A model generated the notes under the pieces. It worked only from the letters and a program-made list of their open reading frames with translations. It did no database searches and was not told where the DNA came from. Source: Wyeomyia smithii (taxonomy: Eukaryota; Arthropoda; Insecta; Diptera; Culicidae). Taken from it: a stretch of 64,000 nt of DNA. Location of the stretch: the NCBI RefSeq assembly GCF_029784165.1, contig NC_073696.1, positions 184,026,498 through 184,090,497 on the forward strand. The letters run 5' to 3'. Both the position numbers and the translations under genes were made by a program. Positions 43,501 to 55,382 of the stretch are shown piece by piece; position 1 is the stretch's first letter; each line of letters begins with the position of its first letter.

Positions 43501-45020
43501 ATATCGAAACATGTTATTTTACATATTCCTTAAGGAATTATATACCTTTTCAAAAAATTAAAAAAAAATAATTGCATTATCTTAAAGTACATCTTCTTGA
43601 GAACATTTTCACAAGTTTTCATAAAGTTCTGAGCGATAGGGAGACAGTTAGAGTGATTTGGAGCGCGCTTCGTCACGGCCGCATAAGCTAAACTTGAAAC
43701 TTTATACGCGTTTATTTCGGAATGGTGGCTCTCAAAAATTGTTTTGCCGTGTTTACTATTGCGATACAACTACTGAACCAATTTTCAAAACATGTTTTTT
43801 TTTGAGGAAAAACGTTCCCGTTTGCGCTGAAAACAAAATACTTATAAAAACGATCGTTCAGATACCCGCCACACTTCTAAACTAATGAAATAATATGAGT
43901 TTTTTTTTATTTCAGTTGATCTGCTGCGTCGCTATCGTAAACACCGCGAACCTCTGCCAAAATAAAGCATTTCGGGGAAACAGCCATTACTCGCCAAATA
44001 ATTGGTCTTATAAACAAACGTGTTTTATTGTTGTTGAATAACTGAACTTGCAGAAAATTACTACTTTTATGCAATAGAAAAGGTCCTACACGCTTTAAAA
44101 AAATTCCAAACTTTGCTCTTTTTCCTCGAGCAAAAAGGTTTATAACCCCTTATTGAGGCTGAGAGTTACCGATCACAAGTTTTAGTGACTCAATACTTTT
44201 AATGATCAATAACGGCGCCGACCACGTTTTTACAATCAGGTGGGAAGAGGAAAATCATGTTAACGTGATCAAGTGGTGTTGAAGACCTTGTTACCCTCTG
44301 CATCTCCACAAAGATCACAGGAAAGAGATTTTTTGTTAGTAGGGAAGGGTTGGATCAGGATTCAGCTTGATAAGTGATGCAATTACTTGCAATAGAAGCA
44401 TACACATGTTAATTAGATAGCAAACGGGGATTGGAACCAAGTGCGGTGGTGGTGAGGAACCTGAGAATAAACCCATGCTTAAGTCCTCTGATACTAGTTC
44501 TTCAAGTTGGTACATGACTGCTGTTTCAAAAGGGCATATCCAAAAATGTGACTTTTTGAAAAACGGCTTGTTTGATTGAATTGTGTCTTTGGCAAAGTTG
44601 TAGGTAAAATAGTCGCGGTTCTAGAAAAAGTAGCAACGCGTCAATAAACACTTGACGTCCGAGTTTTGTGCTGACATAAATCTAATGTCTGGACTATTTC
44701 TTGCGCCGAGTGCTGATAATGAAAAACATTTTTTAGATTAAAAAAAATGAGTTCTTGATATTTCAATTTCTAATTATATTTTTGTTTTTTTTTTTCCAAA
44801 AAATCTTTTTGTTTCACGTTAGATATTTTTTGTGGAAGGACAAAATTACTGTCCACAACTTTGTTTAGGACGTTACACAGGTGTTCCTCGTTATAACGTA
44901 ACCTGCTTTATAACATAACCTCTTTATAACGTAAATCGATCGATTCTTCCATATAACGTAATTCTTTAAGTTTTCAAATTTAAATGAATTTTTGTGTACT
45001 GTGATTATCTAAAAATGCTT
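43500..45020. other. Noncoding stretch, no gene recognised
   Basis: Short repeated phrases such as ATAACGTAA occur four times between 44893 and 44955, but no coding exon or bounded element is evident. Confidence 0.4.
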
Positions 45021-45024
45021 AGAT

Positions 45025-45349
45025 CACAGACAAACAGACGTGCCACTCGATGACGATTTCATCGACCAGAAAAATAACGATTATTTCGAAATTTTGCTCA
45101 GTGGGCAATAATGCCGCTTGTGTCCCTATAAGCAAGCGTGCACATTCTTTATCAAAGACAAAAACCGTCAGTGTTGGTGATTGGTGTTGATTCAGGCAAG
45201 CGCGCACTCATTAGCAAAGACAAAAAACGTTTTACGAAAATAAGTTAGTAGGCTATAGGCTCACATGGAGCCGTATGAGTGTAACGTTTCGAATAAGGAC
45301 AAAGATTTATCAGAATTTTTCTTCGAAGAGGCACGTCTGTTTGTCTGTG
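45025..45349. mobile_element. MITE with CACAGACAAACAGACGTGCC ends
   Basis: The left end at 45025 and the complementary right end at 45330-45349 share a 20-bp inverted repeat without mismatch. CTTAGAT flanks both sides (45018-45024, 45350-45356), a 7-bp duplication, so the superfamily is uncertain (hAT elements usually give 8 bp). There is no coding capacity. Confidence 0.8.
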
Positions 45350-45563
45350 CTTAGATGTTCAGTCATCTCTTCAAGGTAATCGAGAGCAAACATTAGATAG
45401 CAAATAGAAAATGTTATATATTTTTCAGATATATTCATTGTTTATATCACTTTATGATACTTTTTCTGTTATGATAAGTAAAACGTTAATTCAAAAATAA
45501 TGGAAAACGCTGTACTCGAAGAATGTGAATCTATTGAAAACATTGATGAAATCACTTTTCGGC

Positions 45564-45682
45564 TAATGTCCACGGTCCATAAATTTTTTTCAGAATTTAT
45601 ATGGGCAGTTGTCCACGGAGGGGGAGAGGGGGGGGGGTCAAAATCGTTAAAAATCTGCCCACATGGTATGTGGATGGCCCCT
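45564..45682. repeat. Truncated second copy of the CCACGTGGACA MITE
   Basis: AATGTCCACGGTCC through GGTATGTGGATGGCCCCT matches 37559-37681 closely, including the G-run centre, but the first about 35 bp of the element are missing. Confidence 0.7.
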
Positions 45683-45849
45683 TAGTTCATTGAGTCGAAC
45701 ATAATAATTTATTATCATATACCCAGTTTGATTTCCATAGAACGAAGGAAACAAATGATTGTCTTGCATTGCTTTCTATAGAAATTCAACTTGCGTTTAC
45801 CCGTAAAGAACAAATGGCTTCTGTATGTCATCTTTTGCCATGCTATGCA

Positions 45850-46290
45850 AAGTTTCAACCAATCTTACGAATTCATCCAAATTTCTTACGAATGCTTACG
45901 AAGGGGGGGAAGGGGACTCAAGAGAATCTTACGTAAAATTGAAAAAAATCGAAAAACTAAAAAAATAACAATATTAAAAAAAAATTAGGTTAATTTTTTC
46001 TCGCTGTGATCTTAACAGCTGAACCTTGAAAAGGCAGTGAATGATTATGTACTTTACTTAATTTCTACTTAATTTTAAATTTTATTTACTTTGACATGAT
46101 ATTAACTTAATTAACTTGTTTTGTATTTATCTTTTACGAATACGCTATATGTAAAACAAATGTATCATCTTCGGACATATTTTTTCCCTGAAAAGAAAAT
46201 CTTACGTAAGATTCCTGGGGGGATGGGGGGGGTCGAAAATTTCGAAAAAAGTCCTTACAAAATTTATGGATGACGCCTTTTTTCCTGTGT
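45850..46290. repeat. G-run MITE-like sequence with CTTACGTAA motifs
   Basis: G-runs at 45904-45917 and 46215-46231 and repeated TCTTACG phrases point to one or two decayed copies of the MITE type seen at 9970-10200. The right end, AATTTATGGATGACGCC (about 46260-46276), is the inverse of the GGCGACATCCATAAATT end there. Confidence 0.5.
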
Positions 46291-46299
46291 GGGCTCATC

Positions 46300-47140
46300 A
46301 CTGCGATCAGAGATTAGATGTATTGTGATATTGCCCAAGTGTTTTCTGTATTCCGCACTTCATATTATTGGCAGTATCACTATTGAAGTAAGTAATACGC
46401 TTATCATTCATATCCGTGCTTGTGTGTAAGTTTTACCTTTCCGTTTCAAGCTAACTACTCTACTATACTGAGCCTCTGTCCCTCCTAACAATATCGCCTA
46501 GTTACAATTCCCTGGAGAGAACTTTCATACGTTACTCACACCAGTTTTATTATAACAGGGACTTATTTTTGTTAGAAGAAGAGTCAACAGAGGTACTGTA
46601 GAATTCAGATTGAAGGAAAGGTACTTGGTGGGAAGCCTGAAAATAAACTCCAAAAAAAATCTTTAAAAAAGCTACGTCATTTATGGATGTTTCCTAATAA
46701 GCACCAAAATCAATGCTTGTGAAAGGACTTGAAGATTCCTTCACGCTGAATTCTGGATTATCCCTGTTGATTTTTCTCTTGAAAAACAAAAGTCCAAAAG
46801 TCCTTCTAACAATAAACCTGACTTGAAAGGAGAGTTTGCTTGAGATCTTTCGTTATATTAGAGAAATAAGCTCAAACGAAACTTGCAAGTATGGAAATGA
46901 ATATTACTTACTCTCAATAGTGATACTCTCAAGAATGAGTCCATACAGAAAAAAAATGATGATGAATGCGGCGCTTCCGTCCAAATGAACCACCTTAATA
47001 TAAATGAAAGAACAACCCTATTGAAGCATTACATATACATAATATGCTTGCAGTGGCCTATGATGAGAAGCCTCGGAGCCGCAGGGTTTCAGAGTCCGCT
47101 TTGACAAGCGAGTGATCAGGAGTTCGAATCTTAAAAGAAT
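46300..47140. other. Noncoding stretch
   Basis: No gene was recognised. Around 47070-47140 a tRNA-like segment with B box GAGTTCGAATC may be a truncated head of another SINE. Confidence 0.35.
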
Positions 47141-47157
47141 AAGGCCATACAATGTCA

Positions 47158-47414
47158 CAACAATATCGCACGCTTAGCCTTGGGGCTAATAGCGGTCTCG
47201 ATCAACTAGATTAGTTGAGAGAATTCGTTATCGATATTGTTTTTGGCACATTTTGTATGTGTAGGATAAGTACAACGATACACCGTGCCCCAGTGCTGAG
47301 TAGAGAAAATTTCCAGCTCGAAAAGATCCTCGACTCGATCGGGAATCGAACCCGATATCACAATCGTGTGGGAGAGCTAGCCGACCGACATCGCTAACCA
47401 CAGAGCCACGGGGA
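47158..47414 (-). mobile_element. tRNA-derived SINE (family 1, copy 2)
   Basis: A 13-bp duplication CCATACAATGTCA lies at 47145-47157 and 47415-47427. On the - strand the tRNA-like head starts at about 47414 with CCCCGTGGCTCTGTGGTTAGC and a B box GGTTCGATTCC. The body ends in CGATATTGTTGTGA. This copy defines the full length (about 257 bp) for the family. Confidence 0.9.
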
Positions 47415-47749
47415 CCATACAATGTCAGTGGACCTTTTATTCTTGGTTTCATTCTTTGGTTTGTCAAGAATAAGTCTCTCTCTCAATAAACCTGTCAGAG
47501 GGACTAGTTGCAACCTCTTCAGGGAATTAGAATTGGCGATATTTTTGGCAGAAAGAAACGAGACTCGGAGCAGTAAGCGTAAAAATGAAGGATGAAAAAC
47601 CTACACACATATACATACCGCTAAAATATAAAAGCATGTCACTCTATTTTCAATAGTGATATTGCTAATAATAGAAGTTTTAGATTTATTTATTTCGTCA
47701 ATCATAGTAGACTACATCTTAAAAACTATTGCTAACATCACAAATATAG

Positions 47750-49147
47750 TTATGTAATTCTAGTGTTCAATATTTTTCTAAGAGCATTTCGTGACATCGT
47801 TAAATCAATAACTTCACAATATTTATTGTAAAGACTCATCATACTATTAACTGGCCCGGCCATGGCATATTCTGTTCTATAAGAATTTAATACGAAAATT
47901 TTTCGCGTTCTTAATGAGCGTGTAGGAGCATAAAAGTTGAGTTTTCCAAGCAGATTTTCCGAACTTATGCGTTGTGAAACTAAATCGTTGACAAGAGTTA
48001 CCGAAGCAATTTCTCTTCTTTTTTCAAGCGTTTCTATATTAATAAGCATGCAACGCGATTCATAACAAGGGAGAGGAAATGAATTCCAACCTAGTTTTCT
48101 TAGTGCATATAACAAAAACTGTTTTTGTACGGATTCGATTCTATTGGAATGGACGTCTTGATAAGGCGACCAAACAACACTACAGTATTCTAAGATAGAT
48201 CTAACATATGTAACAAAGAGAGTTTTTATAGTGTACGGGTCTACGAAATGATAACTGAACCTTTTTATAAAACTTAGCATACTGTTGGCTCTATTGATGA
48301 TCGTATTGTAGTGATCAATGAATGTTAACTTAGAATCCATAATTACTCCTAAATCTCTAATTTGATAACACCTTTCTACAACTTGATGTGCAAGAGTGCA
48401 ACTGGCATGTTCAGGATTTCTTTTCCTTGTGTAGGATATAATATTACATTTTTTTACGTTGAGATCAAGAAGACTTTTTTTACACCAAATGTAGAAAATG
48501 TCAACCTCTTGTTGGAATTGTTGGATGTCTGATTTGTGTTTTATTTCCATGTACAGTTTCATGTCATCGGCATATATCAATACTTTGAGACGATTCAACA
48601 CAAGGGTAACGTCATTAACAAATAAAATGAAGAGCAAAGGGCCTAAATGGGAGCCTTGTGGAACTCCAGATGTCACTTTTACTGGTACAGAAAGGTGTCC
48701 CTTAAACCTAACCGTTTGTGTCCTGTTCGTCAAATAAGATTCAATCCATTTAAGTAGGCCTGACTCAAATCCCAGTTTTTTTAACTTGAACATAAGCATG
48801 GAAATATCTACTCTGTCAAAAGCTTTACTAAAATCCGTGTATAGAGTTTCCACGAAGTTGCCTCTGTCCATAGACGCAAGAGAGAAATCAACAAATTCGA
48901 GTAAGTTGGTAGCCGTAGACCTCCCTTTGTAAAAACCATGTTGGTTACACGTTATGCGATTCTTTACCTGATTAAATATTTTTTGGTTTACGATAGCTTC
49001 AAAAAGTTTAGGAATACATGATATTATTGCAATGCCACGATAATTTTTGATGTCAGATCTCTTACCTGACTTGAAAATCGGTATAAAAAAGATTTTTTCC
49101 AGACTGATGGAAACTGTCCGGACGTAAGGGATAAGTTGAAAAGCCAA
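47750..49147 (-). pseudogene. CR1-like reverse transcriptase domain
   Basis: This frame contains FIPIFKSGKRSDIKNYRGI, QHGFYKGRSTATNL, TDFSKAFDRVD, SGVPQGSHLGPLLF and the catalytic YADD (in VLIYADDMKLY), then a normal RT C-terminus to the stop at 47750. It joins the upstream ORF (49024-50181) through a one-base shift inside an A/T homopolymer near 49093-49099; the two frames overlap there. Apart from that shift the RT is fully open, so the copy is young or the shift is a sequencing error. Confidence 0.82.
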
Positions 49148-50181
49148 AACAAGGGTTTTACGAAGGCAGGAGCAAGATTTTTCATGAGTGAGGGTGGAAT
49201 TCCATCTGGACCTGGACCTTTTGAAGCGTCCAGTTCTTTTAGTGTTGCGAGGATTTCTTGAACAGTTATTTGCTTAATAGATACGTTATTTATTTGTTCA
49301 TGCAAGTGCGAGAAATATTCAAAGTCCCTGACTTCGTCGCTATTTTTATAAACGGTTTGAAAAAAACTCGCAAACTTGTTGCAGATTTGCTTTGAGTCAG
49401 TACTGGCAAAGTCTTCATATTGCATGCGAGATGGGAAGTTATTAGACTTCATTTTATCGTTTGCAAATTTAAAAAACTGTTTTGGGTCTGATTTAATGTT
49501 ATTTTCCACCCTTGTGTTGTGGTTCTCATACGCAATAGATATTTTAGTATTCAGTTCATCACAAATGTTCAAATATTTGTCCAAATTTCTTTGGTCTTTA
49601 AGTTTTTTGTGAGTTTTATGAGCTTTTTGTTTCCTATTCTTTAAATTTTTGATTTCTCTGGTGAACCAAATGGGATCTTTTGAGCTAACCGTTTTCTTTT
49701 TTGATTTTGGTACAGTTGAGTCTAAAACACTATACAGTGATGATAAAAAATTATCAACCGCTTTGTTCATATCTATTTCATTTTCTAGAAGTGATTGCCA
49801 GTCGATGTCAGTTAATTTACGATTGATTAGTTCAAAGTTTGCTTTAGTGAAGTCATATTTATATTCAGGATGATGATCAGAGGGTCGTGATCTCTCGGTA
49901 TCAATCATTAGCGAGTACTCAATTGCAGTATGAAATTTTTCATTTTTCCATAGGGGATATTCTGCTTTGTCAACACTAAAATCTTCCGTGCAATTGGTGA
50001 ATAAAAAGTCTAAAAAACAGTTTTGCTCATTCCGGATTGAGTTTACCTGATTTAATCCAAGTTGACTAAAACCGTCAAAAATAAATTGCAGAGTTTCGAG
50101 AAGTGTGAAATACAACAGACACCCGGTATCAAATAAGATCAATGTCATGAATATCTCTGTGATTGCATTCAAATCTTTCAT
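49024..50181 (-). pseudogene. CR1-like LINE, endonuclease end and RT linker
   Basis: The 385-codon frame shows the end of the endonuclease (LDFLFTN, then SDHHPEYKYDF), the Lys/Asn-rich linker, and the start of RT (LKELDASKGPGPDGIPPSLM, SGQFPSVWK), before running out at the frameshift. Residues before about LYFTLLETLQF (near 50110) do not look like endonuclease, so the element is 5' truncated there. Confidence 0.8.
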
Positions 50182-50189
50182 GTTAAATC

Positions 50190-50600
50190 CGATTTACTCG
50201 TACGCGATCAGTTTCTGGCCATTTTTTCCACATTTGTTTTTCAGATAGCACCGGATCTCGACGTTTCAGGCAATGCTTTGTTTTAGCATAGCATAAATCG
50301 GTTTCGGAAATTTAACACATATCTACACAAACACATACACACGTACATTCCCACACAGCTTCCACACGATTAACTACGTCACATTAATTCATAGGGATTT
50401 TGGTTACTTCACGGGGTCAGAGCCAACCCACCACTGGAATGAAAAACTTAAACCTAAACCCATCCGTTGGTGTGTTGAAACTGCGGTACGTTTGGAGGTG
50501 GTACCAGTGCGATACTGGATCGAACCCAAGTGAAAAAAAAAACCTTTAGACACTTTAGAATGAACAAGTCGTTTTAGGCTGTCAAAATTCTTGCTCATGA
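50190..50600. other. Noncoding stretch
   Basis: No gene was recognised. A B-box-like GGTTCGATCC on the - strand near 50515-50525 lacks an A box nearby, so no SINE or tRNA was called. Confidence 0.4.
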
Positions 50601-50605
50601 ATAAT

Positions 50606-50790
50606 TTAGGATATCGGCTCTATTGTCGTCGTCAGGTTTGTCCAATTATTGTCAGGAAGTAAATGATGTCCTAGAGCGTCCATGCCTTGTATGATGGTTC
50701 TTCAAATTGCAGAGAGTTAGTTATCTATGACTTCATTACCTCCCTGGGCGATAATTAAACAAACCTGACAATAATAGAGCTGATACCTTA
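50606..50790. repeat. Short MITE with about 43-bp inverted ends
   Basis: The left end contains GGCTCTATTGTCGTCGTCAG and GGTTTGTCCAATTATTG. The right end is complementary (AATTAAACAAACC, CTGACAATAATAGAGC) except for a 3-base gap and a few mismatches. Size is 185 bp with no coding capacity. Confidence 0.7.
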
Positions 50791-51400
50791 AATGAACCCA
50801 AAATCCAAATATCATAGAAAATTTAGCTTCCAATATTCAACTCAACCTTATTTGATATATTAAACTTACAGGTGTTATGCTTTTTTGTAATTTATAAATT
50901 CTCAAAAAACCGTACTAATTTTCGTATTCTAGCATATTTTATAACTTGCAGTTAATTTTTTGATATTTTTCCTATCGCTGAGATTTTAGGACTCCACTGA
51001 TTTATCTCACAAGCCCCAGAAAACATTTCCGTAATCCATCGGAAACACTTCTATTTTGATTAGTACAAAACACAACATTGGTTTCTCCAGGGATTTGTTA
51101 AAATAAAATTGAATCACATGATTCGGTAGTTAAGCTCATCTTACCGCCACCAACATTATCTTTATCGCCAGCACTGAGTGAGTCACAAAAAGTATTATTC
51201 CATGGGACTGTGCTGTGCCATGAAGCACGAAATTTCATTATCACACCGCTTTATTTATTTTTATACAATATCACCTAATCACATGATGCAAAAAGAACTG
51301 CACTGTAAACTGGTCGCTTTCATCACATCACAGCAGATACCTGACACTGAGGGCATTAATAGTGCCTAACAGCAAACGATAGAATGCAAACAATAGATCA
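50791..51400. other. Noncoding stretch
   Basis: AT-rich, nothing recognised. Confidence 0.4.
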
Positions 51401-52560
51401 TTGCGCAAACCTGTCCGAACGTGTTCAAAATCAGCATCGTGCAAGCGAACAGATTCACACATCTCAATCACTTTTTTCTCCTTTCTAGGCGTACGTCGGG
51501 TACGGAGTTCGCATACAAATTGCTACTCACCAGCTATGGGAAAATTGCTCTACCGAAGACAAACTATTTTTTGTTGTTGTTGTTACTTATACTATAAGGC
51601 GGTACTTGCACTTTCGTTTCGGTGAGGCTCTCTCTCGCGTGCGCGAGATTACTCAAGAAGTCAGCTGAACGCGGCAGCGTGCGGAACAAAGTAACACATC
51701 CAACACAGAGCACCGGCTACCAGCGCAACCCTAGCGCATGCCGTTCGACGCGGTAATAAAAAGCAAACACTCTCTTCGCGCGCCGCGCTGTTCACTGTCA
51801 TGGTCAATGTCCCGGTCGTTGGTCCAGTTACGGGGCAGCCTCTTTCATTGATTTGTTTTGGCTTGTGTGAGCACACGCGTATGGGAATCTTCGATGACCA
51901 CCGGCTTTTACCAACTACCACTGCATGATTAACGAATATGGGACTTGATAACGATTGCGACGATAGCTGTCTTCGTATGCCGCCTCAGAAACAGATTCGC
52001 CGCTATATATATACTCACCCATGGTTTAGTTTTGACTATAATATTTCCCACCGGTCACTCAGAAATCGATTACGGAAATGATGCCCTTTCACACACAATT
52101 ATCACCATTGAACAATCCGAATTTTCAAGTGCTCTGGCCAGACGCGGTTTCTAACGATTGAATGTCGGTTCTTTATCGCACTCAATGTGCTCCAGAATAT
52201 CGCTTGGGTGTCAACAGATAAGAAAAACCCGCGCGTAGAACTGTTATTACCATTTCGGGTGTATACTTGTTGTCAACATGCGTATGTCTCGGCTCTGCAC
52301 TTTGCTACTCAATGTTTGTTCGCAGTTCTTACTTGTATGTATGGTCGTAGAACGGGAAGGTGATTTAAGCCGGTTGAACTTCGTCGCTTCACCTTCGCGA
52401 CTTTTTCGTCCAGCATCATCATCATGCTGTCACCGCCGGCATCGGGTGTGATCGTGCTGAGGCAGCAAACGAGTGGGCATACAAGAATCAGCGGTGGCTA
52501 TTTAGAGTACTTATCAGCAAGCTAGCAATGATCTAGCGGTTTCGAGTTTTGTTCGGCCGG
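51400..52560. promoter_or_regulatory. GC-richer, CpG-containing unassigned region (possible promoter or first exon)
   Basis: Compared with its surroundings this stretch has more GC and many CG dinucleotides (for example 51640-51800), no transposon signature, and open frames on both strands without recognisable protein. GC-richer segments in such AT-rich insect DNA often mark promoters or 5' untranslated exons. No TATA box or start codon could be fixed, so this is inference only. Confidence 0.3.
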
Positions 52561-55380
52561 AGCTAATCGCGAATCGTTATCCAGTAACGGGTTGTTGTTT
52601 ATATTACAAGTACAGTTGCACACAAAATTAGAGATTATTTTGGGTATTTTGAGTGACGCGTAATTTGTATTATTTTGACAAAAAAATCCATTTTTTGTTG
52701 AATTGAAATGTTTTTGAATTAACTGGTACATTACAAATAGGTAAGGATTATTATAATTTCTATGTATGTTCCAGGTATTTTATTTTCCAACAAACGGATT
52801 CCCAAAGATTGTATAACAGAAATCGCCCCACCATCTTCTTGGTGGAACCAAATCCTTCCCTTTAATACTAACGCCTGCCTGTGAAATTTATGGATGATGT
52901 CAAGTATGTATTACTTGGTATCTAGTGGCAGCTAGCGCAAACTTCCTGAAACCATTCTGGAAGACTGGTCAGGTTTTCAATCAAAGAGTGTAAATCGAAT
53001 AGCTCATGTTGATTTATTACAGCACAGCATACAACTTGCCAGCACTGTTCGGATTTGGTTTGCTTCTAATTTTGTTTTCAATAAGTCTTAGGAAAAAAGG
53101 TAACTAATCTAGTACATATTGAAACTTGACAATTGTCTGTTGACAAAATGTTCATTGTAACCTTTCCCAAATTTAGTGTATCAGAATTTTGAGTAGTCAT
53201 TTAAATGACTTCTTAGTTCTCAGTAACTAAAACATCTTTTTACGCTGGTCACGACATTTTTTCATCCGCTAATCATTTGTTCTAGTCAAGCTGAAAAACA
53301 TTTCACACCTAGTGATCTGCTTATCTAAAGGAATAAGTTTTATTTGCATTTTTTTACGAGAGCAAATTACAAAAATATTTATTTAGCATTCAGTTTTCAA
53401 ATTATTCACTTACAATGTCTAAAAACTTTCAGCCAATAATTCTTCAATTCTCCAGGAAACAGTCCGTAATTTTAAATATACAATTTTTTTTATAGATTAT
53501 CGAAAGTTTCTTCCGAGTATCAAAAGTGTAAAAATATAAAAATTCTTAAATGGATTCTTTATTACACTTCTGTTAATTATTGGTATGAATAAGCTTCTAG
53601 CTATATTCACAGCTGTATACACATTATTATAATCGTACTAATAATAAAATAAATCTACATAATTTTATAAATTTACATTTTGTCAATAAAGCAACGAAAG
53701 CTTCACACCATATCAATAAGGTATGAGTTCCCTGTGCACCTTGAGCAAACCGCTCAGCCACGCTTGAATGTGTGTCTCAGTAAAAATCTAAACAATTATA
53801 TTAGGTTTGCATATCTAACAATATCTAGCTTATGCACTTGCTCGAATCATTAAAATGTCTATTATTCATTCAGACAATGTTATCTGACCTACAAACTCGT
53901 TTACAAAATGATTTCCGGGTATGAAACGCTACAGAACTGTTATCTAGTAACATGAGTGCTGTCATGATTTTCATATAGAAATTCCACAGAAAAAAGATTT
54001 CCGAGTGTGTAACTGTCGCTTTCTGCAAAATTTATTTATTATCACGCAAACAAAATTACAAATACTGTATATGTCCAAAAAAAAGGAAATTTAAACTTAG
54101 GTTTGTAAAAATGCATCGCCAATCGTCAGCATTAAATAAATCAAATTTTATTATAAATATTTCAAATGATGACAATAACCGGTCAATTTATTTTAGGCTG
54201 ATACAAATTTCGAATTCTTTTTATGTCCAAGGTTATGAAAGTTAGCTAAGGGGGTGGCAAAAAATAAATAACACCGAGACGAAAAAAAAATCTTCGATCA
54301 AAGTTTGCGTGCAAGTTATGACGTTTGTAACTTGCACTCAAATAAATGTTGAAAAATAACACTTTATTATTATTATTATTTATTTCGCTTGCCCATTAAC
54401 GACACTCTCGTTGCCACTGGACTTGTTTGTTGTTAAATTAAGCAATTAAGCTGTCGGAAAACCAACAAAATGAACAAAACGGTTTGAGCTTTTTTTTTCT
54501 TCCCCTTCCAATATTCAAGACATAAAATGAAAATAAAATTTGTAACGGCCTTATCTCAAAGATTTATTGACCGGTTTGAACAACATAACGGATGAATATC
54601 ATGGGACGAATTCCTATTTCGAATGCAACAAAAGGTACCTAATTCAAAGACAGTTTAACACCACTCATTCTTGTTTACGGTCGTATTGCATTCGTACGAA
54701 AGTAGGTACCGGCAAATTGCAATTCCGTTTTCGTTCAAACCAATTTCGAACATTCGAACATTGTACAAGAGTCGGATACAGCTGGAAGCAAGAATAAGAA
54801 TACGTCAGTTCAAAACAAAATCACCAAGAAAATACTAAAACAAAAGTTTTCAAAACTCGATTTCCAGTCGAAGATAATTCAAAAATAAATATTCTAAAAT
54901 GCATTTAAAATCGACACAATCATTAAAAGGATTTTTTATACATATTAATCTCAGTATGTATGTGTACGTGCGTGTAGGCGTGGGAATGTTCGTATGTGCG
55001 TCTGTATGTCTACCTGTGCGTCCATTATACCATCGGCGGGGTAGAAAACATTTTGCCTCGGCAACAGCGGCATAGCGCCATTGGTTTTTAACGGCGGTGA
55101 CGATGAGAGGGGTGTGCTACCAATTATCACGCATGCTACCAATTATCACTTCCAACATAACGTGTAATATCCTTTCGTGTGATATTTGAGCTCATGGGTT
55201 TGGATTTTTTTATTTAAAAATTATCAATTTAATATGTCCGCGATCAGTTTTGATAAAAATGAAAATGGCAACAAATAAAGTTAACAAACAGACTAACAAC
55301 CATCAGAAAATATATTAACAGATCAGAGTACTAAAAAAATTTCATAAAAATTTATCTATTAGATTAGCAGAGCAATCAAA
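52560..55380. other. Noncoding AT-rich stretch
   Basis: No genes were recognised. A short (ATT)n microsatellite lies at about 54365-54385, and a GT/CG-rich degenerate run at about 54955-55020. The stretch ends at the decayed LINE. Confidence 0.4.
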
Positions 55381-55382
55381 TA

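Larger units (their letters stand above)
47683..50181 (-). mobile_element. CR1-like LINE, 5'-truncated, one frameshift
   Basis: The - strand carries the end of an endonuclease domain, a linker and a complete RT. The 3' end carries GAAATAAATAAAT (about 47683-47695), a short microsatellite tail as in CR1/L2-type LINEs. The left limit is that tail; the right limit (5' truncation) is near 50110-50181. No target duplication was identified. The clade call rests on motif style and tail and is inference. Confidence 0.75.

Noticed and set aside
50500..50530. Additional SINE with B box on the minus strand
   Set aside because: No A box, tail or target duplication could be found.
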